A stretch of 64,000 bases of DNA from the NCBI GenBank assembly GCA_023525715.1, contig JAKNSD010000072.1, positions 525,544 to 589,543 of the forward strand. Reading direction: 5' to 3'. Made by a program: the position numbers and the translations under genes. This document shows positions 21,906-34,608 of this stretch, in pieces. Under the pieces are notes generated by a model that worked only from the letters and a program-made list of their open reading frames with translations, did not search any database and was not told the origin of the DNA. This DNA comes from Cichorium intybus. Taxonomy: Eukaryota > Streptophyta > Magnoliopsida > Asterales > Asteraceae. Positions within the stretch are counted from its first letter, which is position 1. Each line of letters opens with the position of its first letter.

Positions 21906-22809
21906 TATAATTCAATTACAAATATACCTGAGGTGCCGATCTTATCGGTCTTGGTTTTCTTAACCTCCTCAAGATATTTGGGACAATTTCGCTTCCAATG
22001 TCCCTTCTCATCACACTGAAAGCAATCAGAGTCGCAAGTAGGCTTAGGCTTAGGAGAAGAGTTGGTGAAACGAGGCTTCCATTTACCCTTTCCTTTGTCC
22101 TTCTTAAGGACCTTGCCTTTCTCTTACCGGTGACATTACCAGTTTTATTCTTGGGGACATGACCCTCCTGGATCATCAACACTTGATTCCCCGACTTCTT
22201 GATATTTCCCTTGGCATTTTTGAGCATCGAGTGAAGCTCATTGATGCTCCTTTCCCAATCATTCATTGTAAAGTTTAACACGAATTGATTGGATGATTTT
22301 GGCAAAGAGGCAAGGATCACATCCGTTGCTAACTCATCACCAAAAGGGAAACCAAGGAGAGCAAGCTACTCAGTGTAAGCTTTCATCTTGAGCACATGAG
22401 TACTTATAGAAGAACCCTCGTCCGTTTTGCATCCTATGAAAGCATTCAAGGTCTCAAACCTTTCTTGCTTAGCCTGAACCTGAAACATAATTTTCAGTTG
22501 CTTGATCATATCAAGCGCTTCAAGAAACTTGAAAGTTTTCTGAAGTTTAGGAGACATAGTGGCAATCATAATGCAAGCCACCTCGAGCGAATCATTGACA
22601 TGTTTCGTTCGAGCGTCCTTTAGTTGCTTAGAGTCATTTGAGGGGAGTTCTTCTGGGATAGGTTCATCAAGGAGATAGTCATTTTTCTCAAGCTTGAGGA
22701 CAATCCCCAACTGTCAGAACCAATCAAGAAAGTTGGGTCCGGTTAATTTTTCTTTATCGAGGATGGATCGAATAGTGAGAGAGGAGGAGGTAACAGACGG
22801 GGTTGTCAT
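21906..22809 (-). pseudogene. Copia-1 gag, frameshifted
   Basis: Probable ATG at 22809 (MTTPSVTSSSLTIRSIL). A TGA stands where tryptophan is expected in the LDWFWQL-like motif near 22710. The capsid part includes KTFKFLEALDMI and QAKQERFETLNAF. The CCHC knuckle CFQCDEKGHWKRNC (near 22010-22050) is in a different frame from the preceding basic region, so there is a frameshift near 22130. Confidence 0.85.
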
Positions 22810-24306
22810 CTACAAAATAAGAAGATTCATTTTAATATCTTCGATATATTTCTTTTCATATTAATTACCCTTTGAATTAAGATTGAAAAGCTAAGATCAA
22901 CATCATACATAATCATTTGAGGCGGTGACCCACAACACAAGTGATTATGTTGATCGGTAGATTACGATAACCAATTACATCTCATATGTAACTTTTAGAA
23001 TTTTATGGGATCCAAAACATCTTATGTTTAGTGGCATGTTAATCCCATCTATGCCTCAATTATCTCATGCTTAGGTGACCTTTATCACATAAGATTCTTG
23101 ATCAAATCATACAAACTTAAAAATCTTGTGAATTATACTTTACTAACGGTTAGGTGACCTTTATCCTATTAGCAAACATAAAACACCTTGGCCATTAAAG
23201 GACAATGCAAATAGACAAGGTGACCCAAGAATCTTTAAGCATTTCACAATGATACACAAGTGATTTTTAAAGTGGATTGCATAGATTTGAAGTTTTTCCG
23301 AATAAGGGCTTTTCAACGTTTTATTATTCTAGCATTTTAAAACGTTTTGTATCATGAATATTTCATGTATAAAATATTCCATGGTACATCTTTCATGGTT
23401 CCAAATGTATAAAATTAAATCAATATCTCATATTCGATTTATTTTGTTAAATTTAATATCCAATATTAAATTTTCCGTTATAACGATACGAACCGAATTT
23501 TTTTAACTTTTTAATAAAACTTCCCTTTATTATAAAGTTATGGAGTTTAGATTTAGTTTAAAATTTTTTTAAACTTTTTTAAATATTTAAAAAGTTTGGC
23601 TATTTGAAGAGTTTCAAAAAGTTTAAACTCTTTAAATAAAAACTCCAATTTTACATATCCCTTGTACAAACTTTATTATTTAAAATTCCAAACTCCAACT
23701 TGATGTTATTATTGTTAAAATTTTCTTTTGTGTGGAAAACATATTTTCAAACATACAACATTATATATAACAATAAATATAAACATCACAAGCATGCATC
23801 ACAACATGTATAAACAAAGCCATTTTTCAGAAATAATCATTGTGAGCCATCACAACAACTATTAAGTCATTTCCTAAAGGACTTAACTAAGGACACTTCA
23901 AGGGTCTTCAAAACACCATGTCTTGAAAGGATCTTCATAAGCTCCATCTTGTTACATTTTTGTAATTGTAAAAAACCAGTCTAAACTAATCCATTACATA
24001 CAAATGTATCAATACTTGTTAATAAATTACATCATCAAATGAATGAATAAATATCAACCACAAATGTCCTAATGGCTTGTTTATACATACTATCATCATA
24101 TGAAATAAACAACACTTTGTTTTTTCTAAGGTAACTTTTATATAACCAAAAATGCATGAAAAATGGTTATATAAATTTAAACAATTTTAAAACTATGATT
24201 TGCCAAAGATAACAAATATGGAAATTTCTTAGTCAAAAGAAATACATCCTTCTTTTCCAAAAACCAAAGATTATCAAACATAATAAATCACTCATACATA
24301 TAAAAC
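22810..24306 (-). other. Copia-1 leader region
   Basis: Noncoding AT-rich sequence between primer site and gag. It contains short repeats around GGTGACC...TTTATC. No gene seen. Confidence 0.6.
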
Positions 24307-24319
24307 CTTGGCTCTGATA
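24307..24319 (-). other. Copia-1 primer binding site
   Basis: Minus-strand TATCAGAGCCAAG directly follows the LTR end CA. It matches the tRNA-iMet complement TGGTATCAGAGCC except at its first bases. Confidence 0.75.
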
Positions 24320-24916
24320 TGCGTTTTCTCAAGTTCACACTGATAAGTTTTGATAAATAAAATAGAGCGTTTTACGTTAAAACGGCAACAAAAGCCTTTT
24401 AAAATAACTAGTTTATTCTAGACCATTTTAAAACAAAACCATCAAGGATCCATTTACATGGGTAAGAATGATATTTAAAAACATACATAGGATGTTTTAG
24501 AGTGATAACCTTTGTTGCCTTTGAACCCTCTTGGACTAAAAAGCTTGGTTTCTCTACAAGTATCCACCACCAAGGTTAAGGCACTTGGATTGCTAGATCC
24601 TTCTTGTATAAAGAACTTCTTAAGCCTTTAAGTACTTAATGAAATGAAATACTTAAGGAGAAGCACTTCTACACTCTCAAACTTGGAACAAACTTCACAA
24701 AATGAGAGAGTAGAGGAAGAGAAAAGGTTAGCCACGTTTTTGAGAGTAAATGAGAGAAAAACTTGATGCAAACTTTGCATCTCACTCTCTTTTATACTCA
24801 CAAGAGAGTACCATGGCCCATACCATCAATAAATGCAAAAGATATAATCTTATACAATGTATGGGTGTGTAAGGTGAAGGTTGACAAGAAACCTCCACCT
24901 AACCCTCCTATAATGG
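24320..24916 (-). repeat. Copia-1 5' LTR, inner segment
   Basis: Pairs with 17069-17690 of the other LTR, with a short deletion where the left LTR has GAATTGGGGTGTTGATGTAG. It is cut at CCTATAATGG (24916) by the LINE. Confidence 0.9.
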
Positions 24917-25146
24917 CATTCTCAAGAAGATTGGCCGTGTCATGGTGATATCGCGTAAATTATACATATTTTCCGCACGATATCAGTGTGATTTTAGTTT
25001 AGTTTCATATATGTTATGAACTAAAAGATACCTAATATGCTTAAATATTCGTTTTGAAGCTAAAAAGACGCGTTTGGAGCTAAGGAACGAATTACACAAA
25101 CATTTGAGCTTAAAAAGAAGCAAAGTGCAAAACTGCCAGAAGCTAA

Positions 25147-25404
25147 GGGCGCACCCCGCCCACATCTAGGCGCACTGCGCCCAGGAGGGTTCCGAGATCT
25201 CTTTTCCGTCTGACTTTTGATTAAAATATTCAAGCATGCGTTCATCCAATGATTCAACGGAGTTGCCAAGCATGTGCAAGGGCGCACCCCGCCTACTTTT
25301 TGGGCGCACCGCGCCTCAGATCCGACATTAAAGCTGCAGACCCACGTGCTTCTTCCAGCGACAAAGTTGGCCGCGTGCAGAGATCCACTTAGGCGCACCG
25401 CGCC
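25147..25404 (+). promoter_or_regulatory. Five copies of a RGGCGCACYSCGCC motif upstream of the LARD TATA box
   Basis: Copies start at 25147, 25168, 25280, 25302 and 25391: two pairs 21-22 bp apart and one single. Each has GGCGC and GCGCC arms around a short loop (in some copies with a mismatch). They stand out in an AT-rich LTR and lie 17-275 bp before the TATA box, so they look like promoter elements. All are repeated in the other LTR (from 29299). Confidence 0.6.
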
Positions 25405-25420
25405 CAGCGCCTGCTCTAGC

Positions 25421-25428
25421 TATAAATA
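25421..25428 (+). promoter_or_regulatory. LARD LTR TATA box
   Basis: TATAAATA, with a CTTCTGCTCTTCTTTGAG pyrimidine-rich stretch at the expected transcription start about 25 bases on. Repeated in the right LTR near 29573. Confidence 0.7.
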
Positions 25429-27214
25429 CAAGCCCTTCTGCTCTTCTTTGAGACAACACCTTCAGACCATATCACATCTCTACACCTCTACACCACCAAA
25501 CTCGGTAGTTTGCCTCCTGCATCTGCCAGAAAGCTTGTAGAATCAAAGGGGAACCTATGGAATCGAGAGCTTGAAGAATGTTCGGCCGGGACTTCATTCG
25601 GTTTGCTTTATATATGTTTAGCATTCTATTATGATTTCCTAGGCCGTATTCTTCAGATTATGTTATCTGCATTATTTATTACTTAGATTTGATTACTGTT
25701 TGGTTATGATTTGATTGTTATTTATCGGATATTGAGCGTTTTATATTTTATCTCGCATAATTCATTTGACTATCAGATACGTTAAAGAACCTTCCTTTTG
25801 GACTTATTGCTGAGTTCTTTTAGTCTAGAGGACCAATCTGACTATATGACTTTTATCATAACTGTGCTATGACCATTAGGCAGATATGACTAGTGATGGA
25901 CCAAACCCTAGGGTTAAGTCACGAAGGCAGAATCTTGTATGTATATGCAAAGTTTGTACTAGAGGGCCAATCTGTACAAACCAATTTGATTATCATGACC
26001 ATTGAGATCAAAAGCTCGAATGAACCTTGTATGATACGAACCAATACATGATTATTTGGAATATATAATTGCATGACCATTGCCATTAATGACCTTATAA
26101 TCATAGGATTAGGTAGTTGGACCAAAACATCTAATCATTTTAGAAATCGGTATTTAACGTTCAATATCCATTGCACTAATAGCATATCAAACATAACTAG
26201 ATGGTTCAATCGAATCTAAGTATTAATGTTTACTTTTATGTTTTGTAATTTATATTTCCCGTAGCTTTTGCCTAGGTGATGTTGATTCATTAATAATAGT
26301 ATGTGTTGATCTAGTTCTTGATTCGAGTTTAACATCGGTTAGAATATATAACTTGCATGCTATACATATTAAATGTGGTTAAAGTTTGTATTCTTGATTG
26401 CCATCTTCATGTGATTAAGTTTAAATGGCCATTTAAACGTATTGATCACATGAACCGTTGTGATGTATAATTGACAACTATATATCATATCATTGAAATA
26501 GTTATTGACCATTTAACTAGGAAGGTTATCTAATATATAAACTTGATTAGTGAAATAAGACTTACATCACATTTAGTTACAACTCATGACCATTGATTGT
26601 ATGAACGTATCACTATGACCATTAGGATATGGGCTATGTTTGCATGCTAGATTGTATTAATACTTGATGATTATAAGTTATTTAGTTGCATGACCATTGT
26701 GCTATTTTAACTTAGCAGTCATAGAATTGGTGACTTGACCATATGATCCTACCACTTAATGCAACCTATTTAAACTCATTGCACATAATCAAAAGTAGTC
26801 AACATAGGTTTATATGAATCAACAGTTCCTAGACGAAAGTTTCCCTTGTTATTTTTGTTATGATCATTTATTATTTCGTCATTTATTTTATAATCAAAGT
26901 TTTACAAGTTTTCATTAAAACTCGCCCCTGAGTATTTGCTTGAATAATTGTTAATTGATAATTGATTTTCTTAACTTAAAGATAGCCATTTTCCCTTGGG
27001 TCGACAACCCGGATTTACCATTACTATACTACAATCGACTAGGTACACTTGCCTAATTGTGTTGTTCTATTCACACATGGTATTTCCCTGTTTAAAAATG
27101 TAAAACTAATGTGAAAATCAACAACGAAAATCATATATATGCTCGTAACACATCAAGTTTCTTGGTGCCGTTTCTGGGTGTTTTATATGTATGTTTGAAA
27201 ACACAACAAGTTTT

Positions 27215-27232
27215 TGGCGCCGTTGCCGGGGA
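27215..27232 (+). other. LARD primer binding site (tRNA-Asp)
   Basis: TGGCGCCGTTGCCGGGGA, six bases after the LTR end. It is the complement of the 3' end of plant tRNA-Asp, a primer used by several gypsy lineages. Confidence 0.85.
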
Positions 27233-29084
27233 ATTCGGTTTTATTTTTTTTTGTATAGAAAATTAAATTATTAGTTAATATTTGTGTGATTGTACATTTG
27301 TTTTGTGTATTTTTATTGCTTTGATTGACGTATCACTAATCATAAAATAGATATTTGCACACCTTAAGCATATTTTAAGTGTGGGGTGAACATTTGGGGA
27401 AAAATGAAGTAACAAAACTTTGAAGTCTTTTCTGCTCACGCAATGCGACGTGTATGCCATCCGGACGCGACGCGTCGACAATCCGGATTGCATTGAGAAA
27501 TAGACAACTTCAAAAATTACGCGACACGGAAACTTGCATGACGCGTAAACACATGAGGCAGATACTGGTCGTACATAATGATACATGGCTAAAAATCAGC
27601 CACTACTGAGAAGAGGGACGCTTCTTTACAGTGGGGGCGGCGATATTGACGACGGTCAAAAGTCGCACAGCCACACCACACCCGCAAACCAGTGGCCACA
27701 GATTTGAAACTTCAGGGACCACAAAATGAGTGATATTTTTCTTTCGTTGTTATTACTTTTACTTTTGTGATTTAATTTTTTTGTGTTTATTTGTGTGTGA
27801 ATATTTTTTGTCCGAGTGATGTATATGCAGATTTGCTAAGATTCAATGCTGGCAGCATATTCAATGAATTCTTTTCTGTGGAAAGAGCCTCATATATGAT
27901 GTTGACCGGTACCCAAGGGGAGTCTGTTCCATTTTGCTCCCTTTACTGTTTTGAATTATATATACAATAGAATTATTGTATAATATAAGTGTATGGTTAA
28001 GGCGTCATACTGCAATGATTAACTGAGCCAATTAAAATTTTTTTTATCTTAAACATCTTTTCCAAAATTGAACGCTAAAATGGTAATTGTTAAGAAAAAT
28101 ATTTTGAAAATAAATTTGTAGGTTACATTTAATTTTATGTATGTATTTTTGTTTTTCATTGTTTTATCTAAAGTCTAGTTTTGTAGAGGACAAGTTTTTA
28201 GAATGGTAGTTACAAAATGTTTTGCATAAATAATGAAATAAACCCATTGAAAATTTATCAATTGTTAAAAATTGAGTTTTTGCCAAAACAGATTGAGTCA
28301 GTTTCCCTACTTGCAAAAATGTGCGAATTATATGTTGTTACTAAATTGAGGAAAATAAGCCTCGATAAATGAACTTAAAATGAGAAAAATTCTCAAGAAA
28401 TCTGATGTGTTAAAAAGCAGAAGTCAAGTAATGTTATACCATAAGATTGAGACTCAGGAAGGAAAATTCAATCAGTGGCCTTTGACATTCGAGCAAGTAG
28501 ACATAAAATGGGGCCTACGGGCATTTCTACTCCTTATTACCTAAAACCGACTGGTTTGGGATAATATTGTCAAAAGCTCGCTACACAGGTGTCATCGAAA
28601 GTCATGTAATTTCTTTAGTGGCCTTTGGAATTTGAATTAGTAGACTCTGTACAGTCTTGAGTCGAAAATTTGTAATCAAGAGTTCCATAGAAAGTCACGA
28701 GTTTCAAAGGTACGAAAAAAATGATATAATAACTTAACTTGATAAATTTAGTCCAGCATGATTTTTATTCTAAATAAGGGAAATTTGACAAAACGTCTTG
28801 AGGTTGAAGAATCTTTAATGGGTGTATTCGATGTTATGTAAAAATGAGTTTTTATCAATCTAAAAGACTTGTCGTTTATAGAAAGTGAGTTTATTTAAAG
28901 TTTTGAAAAGATAAATATATATACATAGAACTAAGTATAATCTACTATGTTTATTCTTAATTCTTTATTCTTAACATCAGTAATAAACGCTAGATCTGTG
29001 GTAGCGTATGAAAAGTTGTTTGGGCATCAAAACGTTTTGGCTTGGTTATAAATTGTAGTTTGCTTGAGGACAAGCAAAGTTCAA
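27233..29084 (+). other. LARD internal region, noncoding
   Basis: No gag, protease or RT motif in any frame. It includes a GC-rich stretch (CGCGACGCGTCGAC near 27465) and AGAGCCTCATATATGATG near 27884. Probably carries packaging signals only. Confidence 0.7.
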
Positions 29085-29097
29085 GTGTGGGGTATTT
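29085..29097 (+). other. LARD polypurine tract
   Basis: GTGTGGGGTATTT directly before the right LTR. Confidence 0.7.
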
Positions 29098-31360
29098 TGA
29101 TATCGCGTAAATTATACATATTTTCCGCACGATATCAGTGTGATTTTAGTTTAGTTTCATATATGTTATGAACTAAAAGATACCTAATATGCTTAAATAT
29201 TCGTTTTGAAGCTAAAAAGACGCGTTTGGAGCTAAGGAACGAATTACACAAACATTTGAGGTTAAAAAGAAGCAAAGTGCAAAACTGCCATAAGCTATGG
29301 GCGCACCCCGCCCACTTCTAGGCGCACTGCGCCCAGGAGGGTTCCGAGATCGCTTTTCCGTCCGACTTTTGATTAAAATATTCAAGCGTGCGTTCATCCA
29401 ATGATTCAACGGACTTGCCAAGAATGTGCAAGGGCGCACCCCGCCTACTTTTTGGGCGCACCGCGCCTCAGATCCGACATTAAAGCTGCAGACCCACGTG
29501 CTTCTTCCAGCGACAAAGTTGGCCGCGTGCAGAGATCCACGTAGGCGCACCGCGCCCAGCGCCTGCTCCAGCTATAAATACAAGCCCTTCTGCTCTTCTT
29601 TGAGACAACACCTTCAGACCAGATCACATCTCTGCACCTCTACACCACCAAACTCGGTAGTTTGCCTCCTGCATCTGCCAGAAAGCTTGTAGAATCAAAG
29701 GGGAACCTATGGAATCGAGAGCTTGAAGAATGTTCGGCCGGGACTTCATTCGGTTTGCTTTATATATGTTTAGCATTCTATTATGATTTCCTAGGCCGTA
29801 TTCTTCAGATTATGTTATCTGCATTATTTATTACTTAGATTTGATTACTGTTTGGTTATGATTTGATTGTTATTTATCGGATATTGAGCGTTTTATATTT
29901 TATCTCGCATAATTCATTTGACTATCAGATACGTTAAAGAACCTTCCTTTTGGACTTATTGCTGAGTTCTTTTAGTCTAGAGGACCAATCTGACTATATG
30001 ACTTTTATCATAACTGTGTTATGACCATTAGGCAGATATGACTAGTGATGGACCAAACCCTAGGGTTAAGTCACGAAGGCAGAATCTTGTATGTATATGC
30101 AAAGTTTGTACTAGAGGGCCAATCTGTACAAACCAATTTGATTATCATGACCATTGAGATCAAAAGCTCGAATGAACCTTGTATGATACGAACCAATACA
30201 TGATTATTTGGAATATATAATTGCATGACCATTGCCATTAATGACCTTATAATCATAGGATTAGGTAGTTGGACCAAAACATCTAATCATTTTAGAAATC
30301 GGTATTTAACGTTCAATATCCATTGCACTAATAGCATATCAAACATAACTAGATGGTTCAATCGAATCTAAGTATTAATGTTTACTTTTATGTTTTGTAA
30401 TTTATATTTCCCGTAGCTTTTGCCTAGGTGATGTTGATTCATTAATAATAGTATGTGTTGATCTAGTTCTTGATTCGAGTTTAACATCGGTTAGAATATA
30501 TAACTTGCATGCTATACATATTAAATGTGGTTAAAGTTTGTATTCTTGATTGCCATCTTCATGTGATTAAGTTTAAATGGCCATTTAAACGTATTGATCA
30601 CATGAACCGTTGTGATGTATAATTGACAACTATATATCATATCATTGAAATAGTTATTGACCATTTAACTAGGAAGGTTATCTAATATATAAACTTGATT
30701 AGTGAAATAAGACTTACATCACATTTAGTTACAACTCATGACCATTGATTGTATGAACATATCACTATGACCATTAGGATATGGGCTATGTTTGCATGCT
30801 AGATTGTATTAATACTTGATGATTATAAGTTATTTAGTTGCATGACCATTGTGCTATTTTAACTTAGCAGTCATAGAATTGGTGACTTGACCATATGATC
30901 CTACCACTTAATGCAACCTATTTAAACTCATTGCACATAATCAAAAGTAGTCAACATAGGTTTATATGAATCAACAGTTCCTAGACGAAAGTTTCCCTTG
31001 TTATTTTTGTTATGATCATTTATTATTTCGTCATTTATTTTATAATCAAAGTTTTACGAGTTTTCATTAAAACTCGCCCCTGAGTATTTGCTTGAATAAT
31101 TGTTAATTGATAATTGATTTTCTTAACTTAAAGATAGCCGTTTTCCCTTGGGTCGGCAACCTAGATTTACCATTACTATACTACAATCGACTAGGTACAC
31201 TTGCCTAATTGTGTTGTTCTATTCATACATGGTATTTCCCTGTTTAAAAATGTAAAACTAATGTGAAAATCAACAACAAAAAACATATATATGCTCGTAA
31301 CACATCAAGTTTCTTGGTGCCGTTTCTGGGTGTTTTATATGTATGTTTGAAAACACAACA
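29098..31360 (+). repeat. LARD 3' LTR
   Basis: Same length as the 5' LTR and about 99% identical. Differences seen by eye are concentrated in the first 500 bp and last 300 bp. Confidence 0.92.
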
Positions 31361-31365
31361 CATGG

Positions 31366-34300
31366 GTAATCCGCACTTCGTTACTTCTTTCCCCTCTGCT
31401 TCGGTCACTTTTCTACCGTACCGCTCGTCCGACCATACCCTGCTGTGCTTTCTCTCCCCCTCCGATCCAAGTTCAAACCTAAACCTTTCAAGTTCCCTAA
31501 TTTCCTGACCTATAAGAAAGAATTCAAGCAGGTTGTTGCTTCTTCTTAGGATCCCAATATCCTCGGCTATCGGATGTATAAGGCTTTCCAAAACCTTAAA
31601 ATTCTGAAAACTCCCCTGCGTCACCTGCTACGCAGCCAGGGCAACCTCTTCTCTAAGGTTATCTCCCTTCGTACCAAGCTTGATAGAATTCAAATTGCTA
31701 TGGATCAAGACCCTTTCAATAGGGATCTCCGTGAAGAACAATGCAGGTATCTCCTAGCTTATAACGAGGCTAGCCTGGATGAAGAGAGGTTCCTGAAACA
31801 AAAGGCTAAGGTTGACTGGCTTCGTGAGGGTGATAAAAATTCTGGTTTTTTCCACAAGTCAGTTAAAAGCCGTAAGTCTCGCAATCGTATCAATTCTATC
31901 CAGGATGCTCAGGGCGACTCGATATCGGGGAATGCCCTCCCCAATCTTTTTGTCTCCCACTTTCAAACTTTCTTGGGATCTGCTCACCCCTCCATTGCTA
32001 TTCGTGACCCTTGTTCCATCTTCTCGAATAAGCTATCCCCTCTCCAATCTGCCACTATGCTTGCTCCTGTTACGGATGAGGAGGTTAAGTGTGTCTTGTT
32101 CCAGATGGGTGATGATAAAGCCCTGGACCCGATGGTTTCTCAGCTAAGTTCTTCAAGGCTGCTTGGGATATTGTGGGTCCCGATGTTTGTTTGGCGGTTA
32201 AGGAGTTCTTCTATTTTGGAAAACTCCTTCAATCGTTCAACAATACATTACTAGCTCTCATCCCTAAGGTTGACTCCCCATCCAGAGTCACTGATTTCCG
32301 CCCAATCGCTAGCTGTAACGTTGTTTACAAATGTATCAGCAAGATTATTGCGGATCATATTAAGAACCATCTGTCCTCTCTGGTTGATGACATTCAGTCT
32401 GCTTTCATCCCTGGTCGCTTGATCACCGACAACGTTCTTCTTGTCCACGAGCTCATGCGTGATTATCATCGTCATCGTGGTCCCCCAAGGTGTGCGTTTA
32501 AAGTAGATATTCAAAAAGCCTACGACACGGTGGACTGGTTTTTTCTTCGCACCATCTTGTTTGGGTTTGGTTTTTCCCAATCGTATGATTGATTGGATCA
32601 TGACATGTGTATCGACTCCTACTTACTCTGTGAGTATCAATGGTAATACACATGGTTTTTTCGATGGAAAAAGGGGGCTGCGGCAGGGTGACCCCCTTTC
32701 TCCCTATCTCTTCACTCTTGTCATGGAGGTGCTTAACCTAATGATCAAGAGAAACATCTCTAATTCCGAATCTTTTAAATTCCACCGACAATGCGACGAC
32801 CAAAGTATCACCCATCTCTGCTTTGCCGATGATCTTCTTCTCTTCTGTCATGGGGATAGCTCTTCGGTAAGCATCATCTGTGATTCTCTTGCAGAATTCT
32901 CTGGGGTCTTTGGCCTCCATCCTAATGAAGCAAAGAGCGAAGCCTTCTACTGCAATGTTGGTGAGAGGACCAGGGCTGACATTGATCGTATTGTTAGGTT
33001 TCCTGAGGGATCTTTCCCTGTCCGATACCTTGGCATCCCTCTTATCACCACCCGTCTTTCCCATAAGGACTGTAAAGGCCTTGTTGATAAAGTCAAATGC
33101 AGGATTAATGACTGGAAGAACAAGTCTCTCTCCTTTGCTGGCCGTCTCCAGCTCATCCTCTCTGTTCTTTCTTCTATGCAAATTTATTGGGCTTCTGTTT
33201 TTATTCTCCCTAAATCTATCTCTAACGAGATTGAGAAGCTGATTAGGGGTTTCCTCTGGTGCCATGGTGAGTTGAAACGTGGTAAAGCCAAAGTTTCATT
33301 GAAGACTGTGTGTCTCCCTAAGGCCCACGGTGGCCTTGGTATTCGTAACCTTGCTGTCTGGAATGTTGCCCTTATGGCTTCCCACGCTTGGAGACTCCTT
33401 TCTAAAAAGGAGTCTTTATGGGTCAAGTGGATTCACTCGTACCGTCTCTGTGGACGAAAATTCAGGGATGCACCTAAAAAATACAGTTCATGATTTTCCT
33501 GACGAAACATCCTAGACATGCGGGGTAAGATAAGGGAGTATATTGTTTCCCAGGTTGGTGATGGGTGCTCTACGTCTGCTTGGTTCGATAACTGGCATCC
33601 TGCTGGTCCCTCTCTCAGTTCTTGACTGCCCGTGACATCCATCCTGCGGGTTTCACTCCTGATTCTAAGGTTGCTGACCTTGTCCTCAACAGATGTTGGG
33701 TACGCCCCCAATGGTGGAGGGATTCCCATACTAATCTGTTTTCTCATAACCCCCCTTCTCTATCCCCGTACGTTCCTGATAAACTTCTATGGAGATCTTG
33801 TGACGGTAAGCTCTCTCCTTTTTCGGTCCATTCTGTTTGGAACTCTATCCGCCCCTATGATCAGCCTGTCGATTGGTACCATCTTGTATGGTTCTCCCTG
33901 AATATTCCTAGACATGCTTTCACTCTCTAGGTTGCTCTTAAAAATCGTCTCAAGACTCGTGATAAAATTAAAACCTGGGAACCTAACTCTAATCTCAAAT
34001 ATGCCTTTTGCGGTGATTGTCCTGATTCCCTTACCCACCTTTTATTTAAATGTTCTTTCCCTTCTATGGTTTGGCATGACCTTCAACATGTCATGAATCT
34101 CTCCTTCCCGACTGATAGCTGGTCCGATATCATTAATCTTCTCAAGCCCATATATAAGAATAAGACCATTTGGTCCATCATTCGAAGACTTGTGCTTGCT
34201 GGAGCTGTTTACCACATTTGGCAGGAAAGAAATAACCGGATTTTCAAAAATAAGAGAAATTTGTATCATGCAGTTGTGAATAGTATTATTGATGATGTAC

Positions 34301-34407
34301 GCTGTAGACTGGTTAGTCTATCTATGAAACCTTCTCCTAATGTTATTTTGGCTAAAAGGATGGAACCTCCCCTAAAGTTTAGAGACGTATCTCCTTCTTT
34401 CCACTAG
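31366..34407 (+). pseudogene. LINE ORF2 (end of endonuclease, reverse transcriptase, C-terminal zinc region), frameshifted
   Basis: The coding sequence opens in the endonuclease C-terminus (FLPYRSSDHTP across the LARD joint). A linker with KVDWLREGDKNSGFFH follows, then RT motifs: FRPIASCNVVYKCISKI, QSAFIPGRLITDNVLL, FKVDIQKAYDTVDW, LRQGDPLSPYLF and CFADDLLLF. After these come YLGIPL and DWKNKSLSFAGRLQLI, then the zf-RVT region with CGDCPDSLTHLLFKC, ending after IWQERNNRIF at TAG 34405-34407. Frame changes near 32150, 32575 and 33490 and stops near 31545 and 33930 make it dead. Normally it copies its own RNA at a nicked target site. Confidence 0.9.
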
Positions 34408-34608
34408 GGTCAATTATTCTTTACTTTCTCCTCTCTTCTCTTATTTCTTCTTTTCTACTATATTCTTCTCTGCTTGTATGGTTTGTTTCTTTTTGCAGGT
34501 TGTTTGCCTTGTTGTTCCTGTTATGTTTTATGGTTCCTAAACATGTTTTGCTTCCTAGTTTAGCTTGTTATCCAGTGGGGCCTGTCCCAATGGATTTTGT
34601 TTTGTTTT
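34408..34608 (+). other. LINE 3' UTR, first part
   Basis: T-rich noncoding end of the LINE, ended by the Copia-2 insertion. It resumes at 41942 and runs to the poly-A. Confidence 0.8.

Larger units (their letters stand above)
24946..27208 (+). repeat. LARD 5' LTR
   Basis: TGATATCGCG...AACACAACA. U3 carries five GC-rich near-palindromes just upstream of a TATA box. The rest is noncoding and holds many ATGACCATT words. Confidence 0.92.
24946..31360 (+). mobile_element. Non-autonomous Ty3/gypsy element (LARD-like) with near-identical 2263-bp LTRs
   Basis: LTRs 24946-27208 and 29098-31360 are both exactly 2263 bp and about 99% identical. The target duplication CATGG is at 24941-24945 and 31361-31365. 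A tRNA-Asp primer site follows the left LTR and a GTGTGGGGTATT purine tract precedes the right one. The internal part is only about 1.9 kb and carries no gag or pol, so it must be moved by proteins from a partner, perhaps an Athila/Tat-type element, judging from the primer site and the GAGGACAAGCAAAGTTCAAG motif. It is young by LTR identity. Confidence 0.9.

Noticed and set aside
25060..25540. Open frames repeated at 29212-29692
   Set aside because: Both sets are copies of noncoding LTR promoter sequence in the LARD. Duplication makes them look conserved.
27215..27232. A tRNA-Asp gene
   Set aside because: Only the complement of the tRNA 3' end is present, directly after an LTR. It is a primer binding site.
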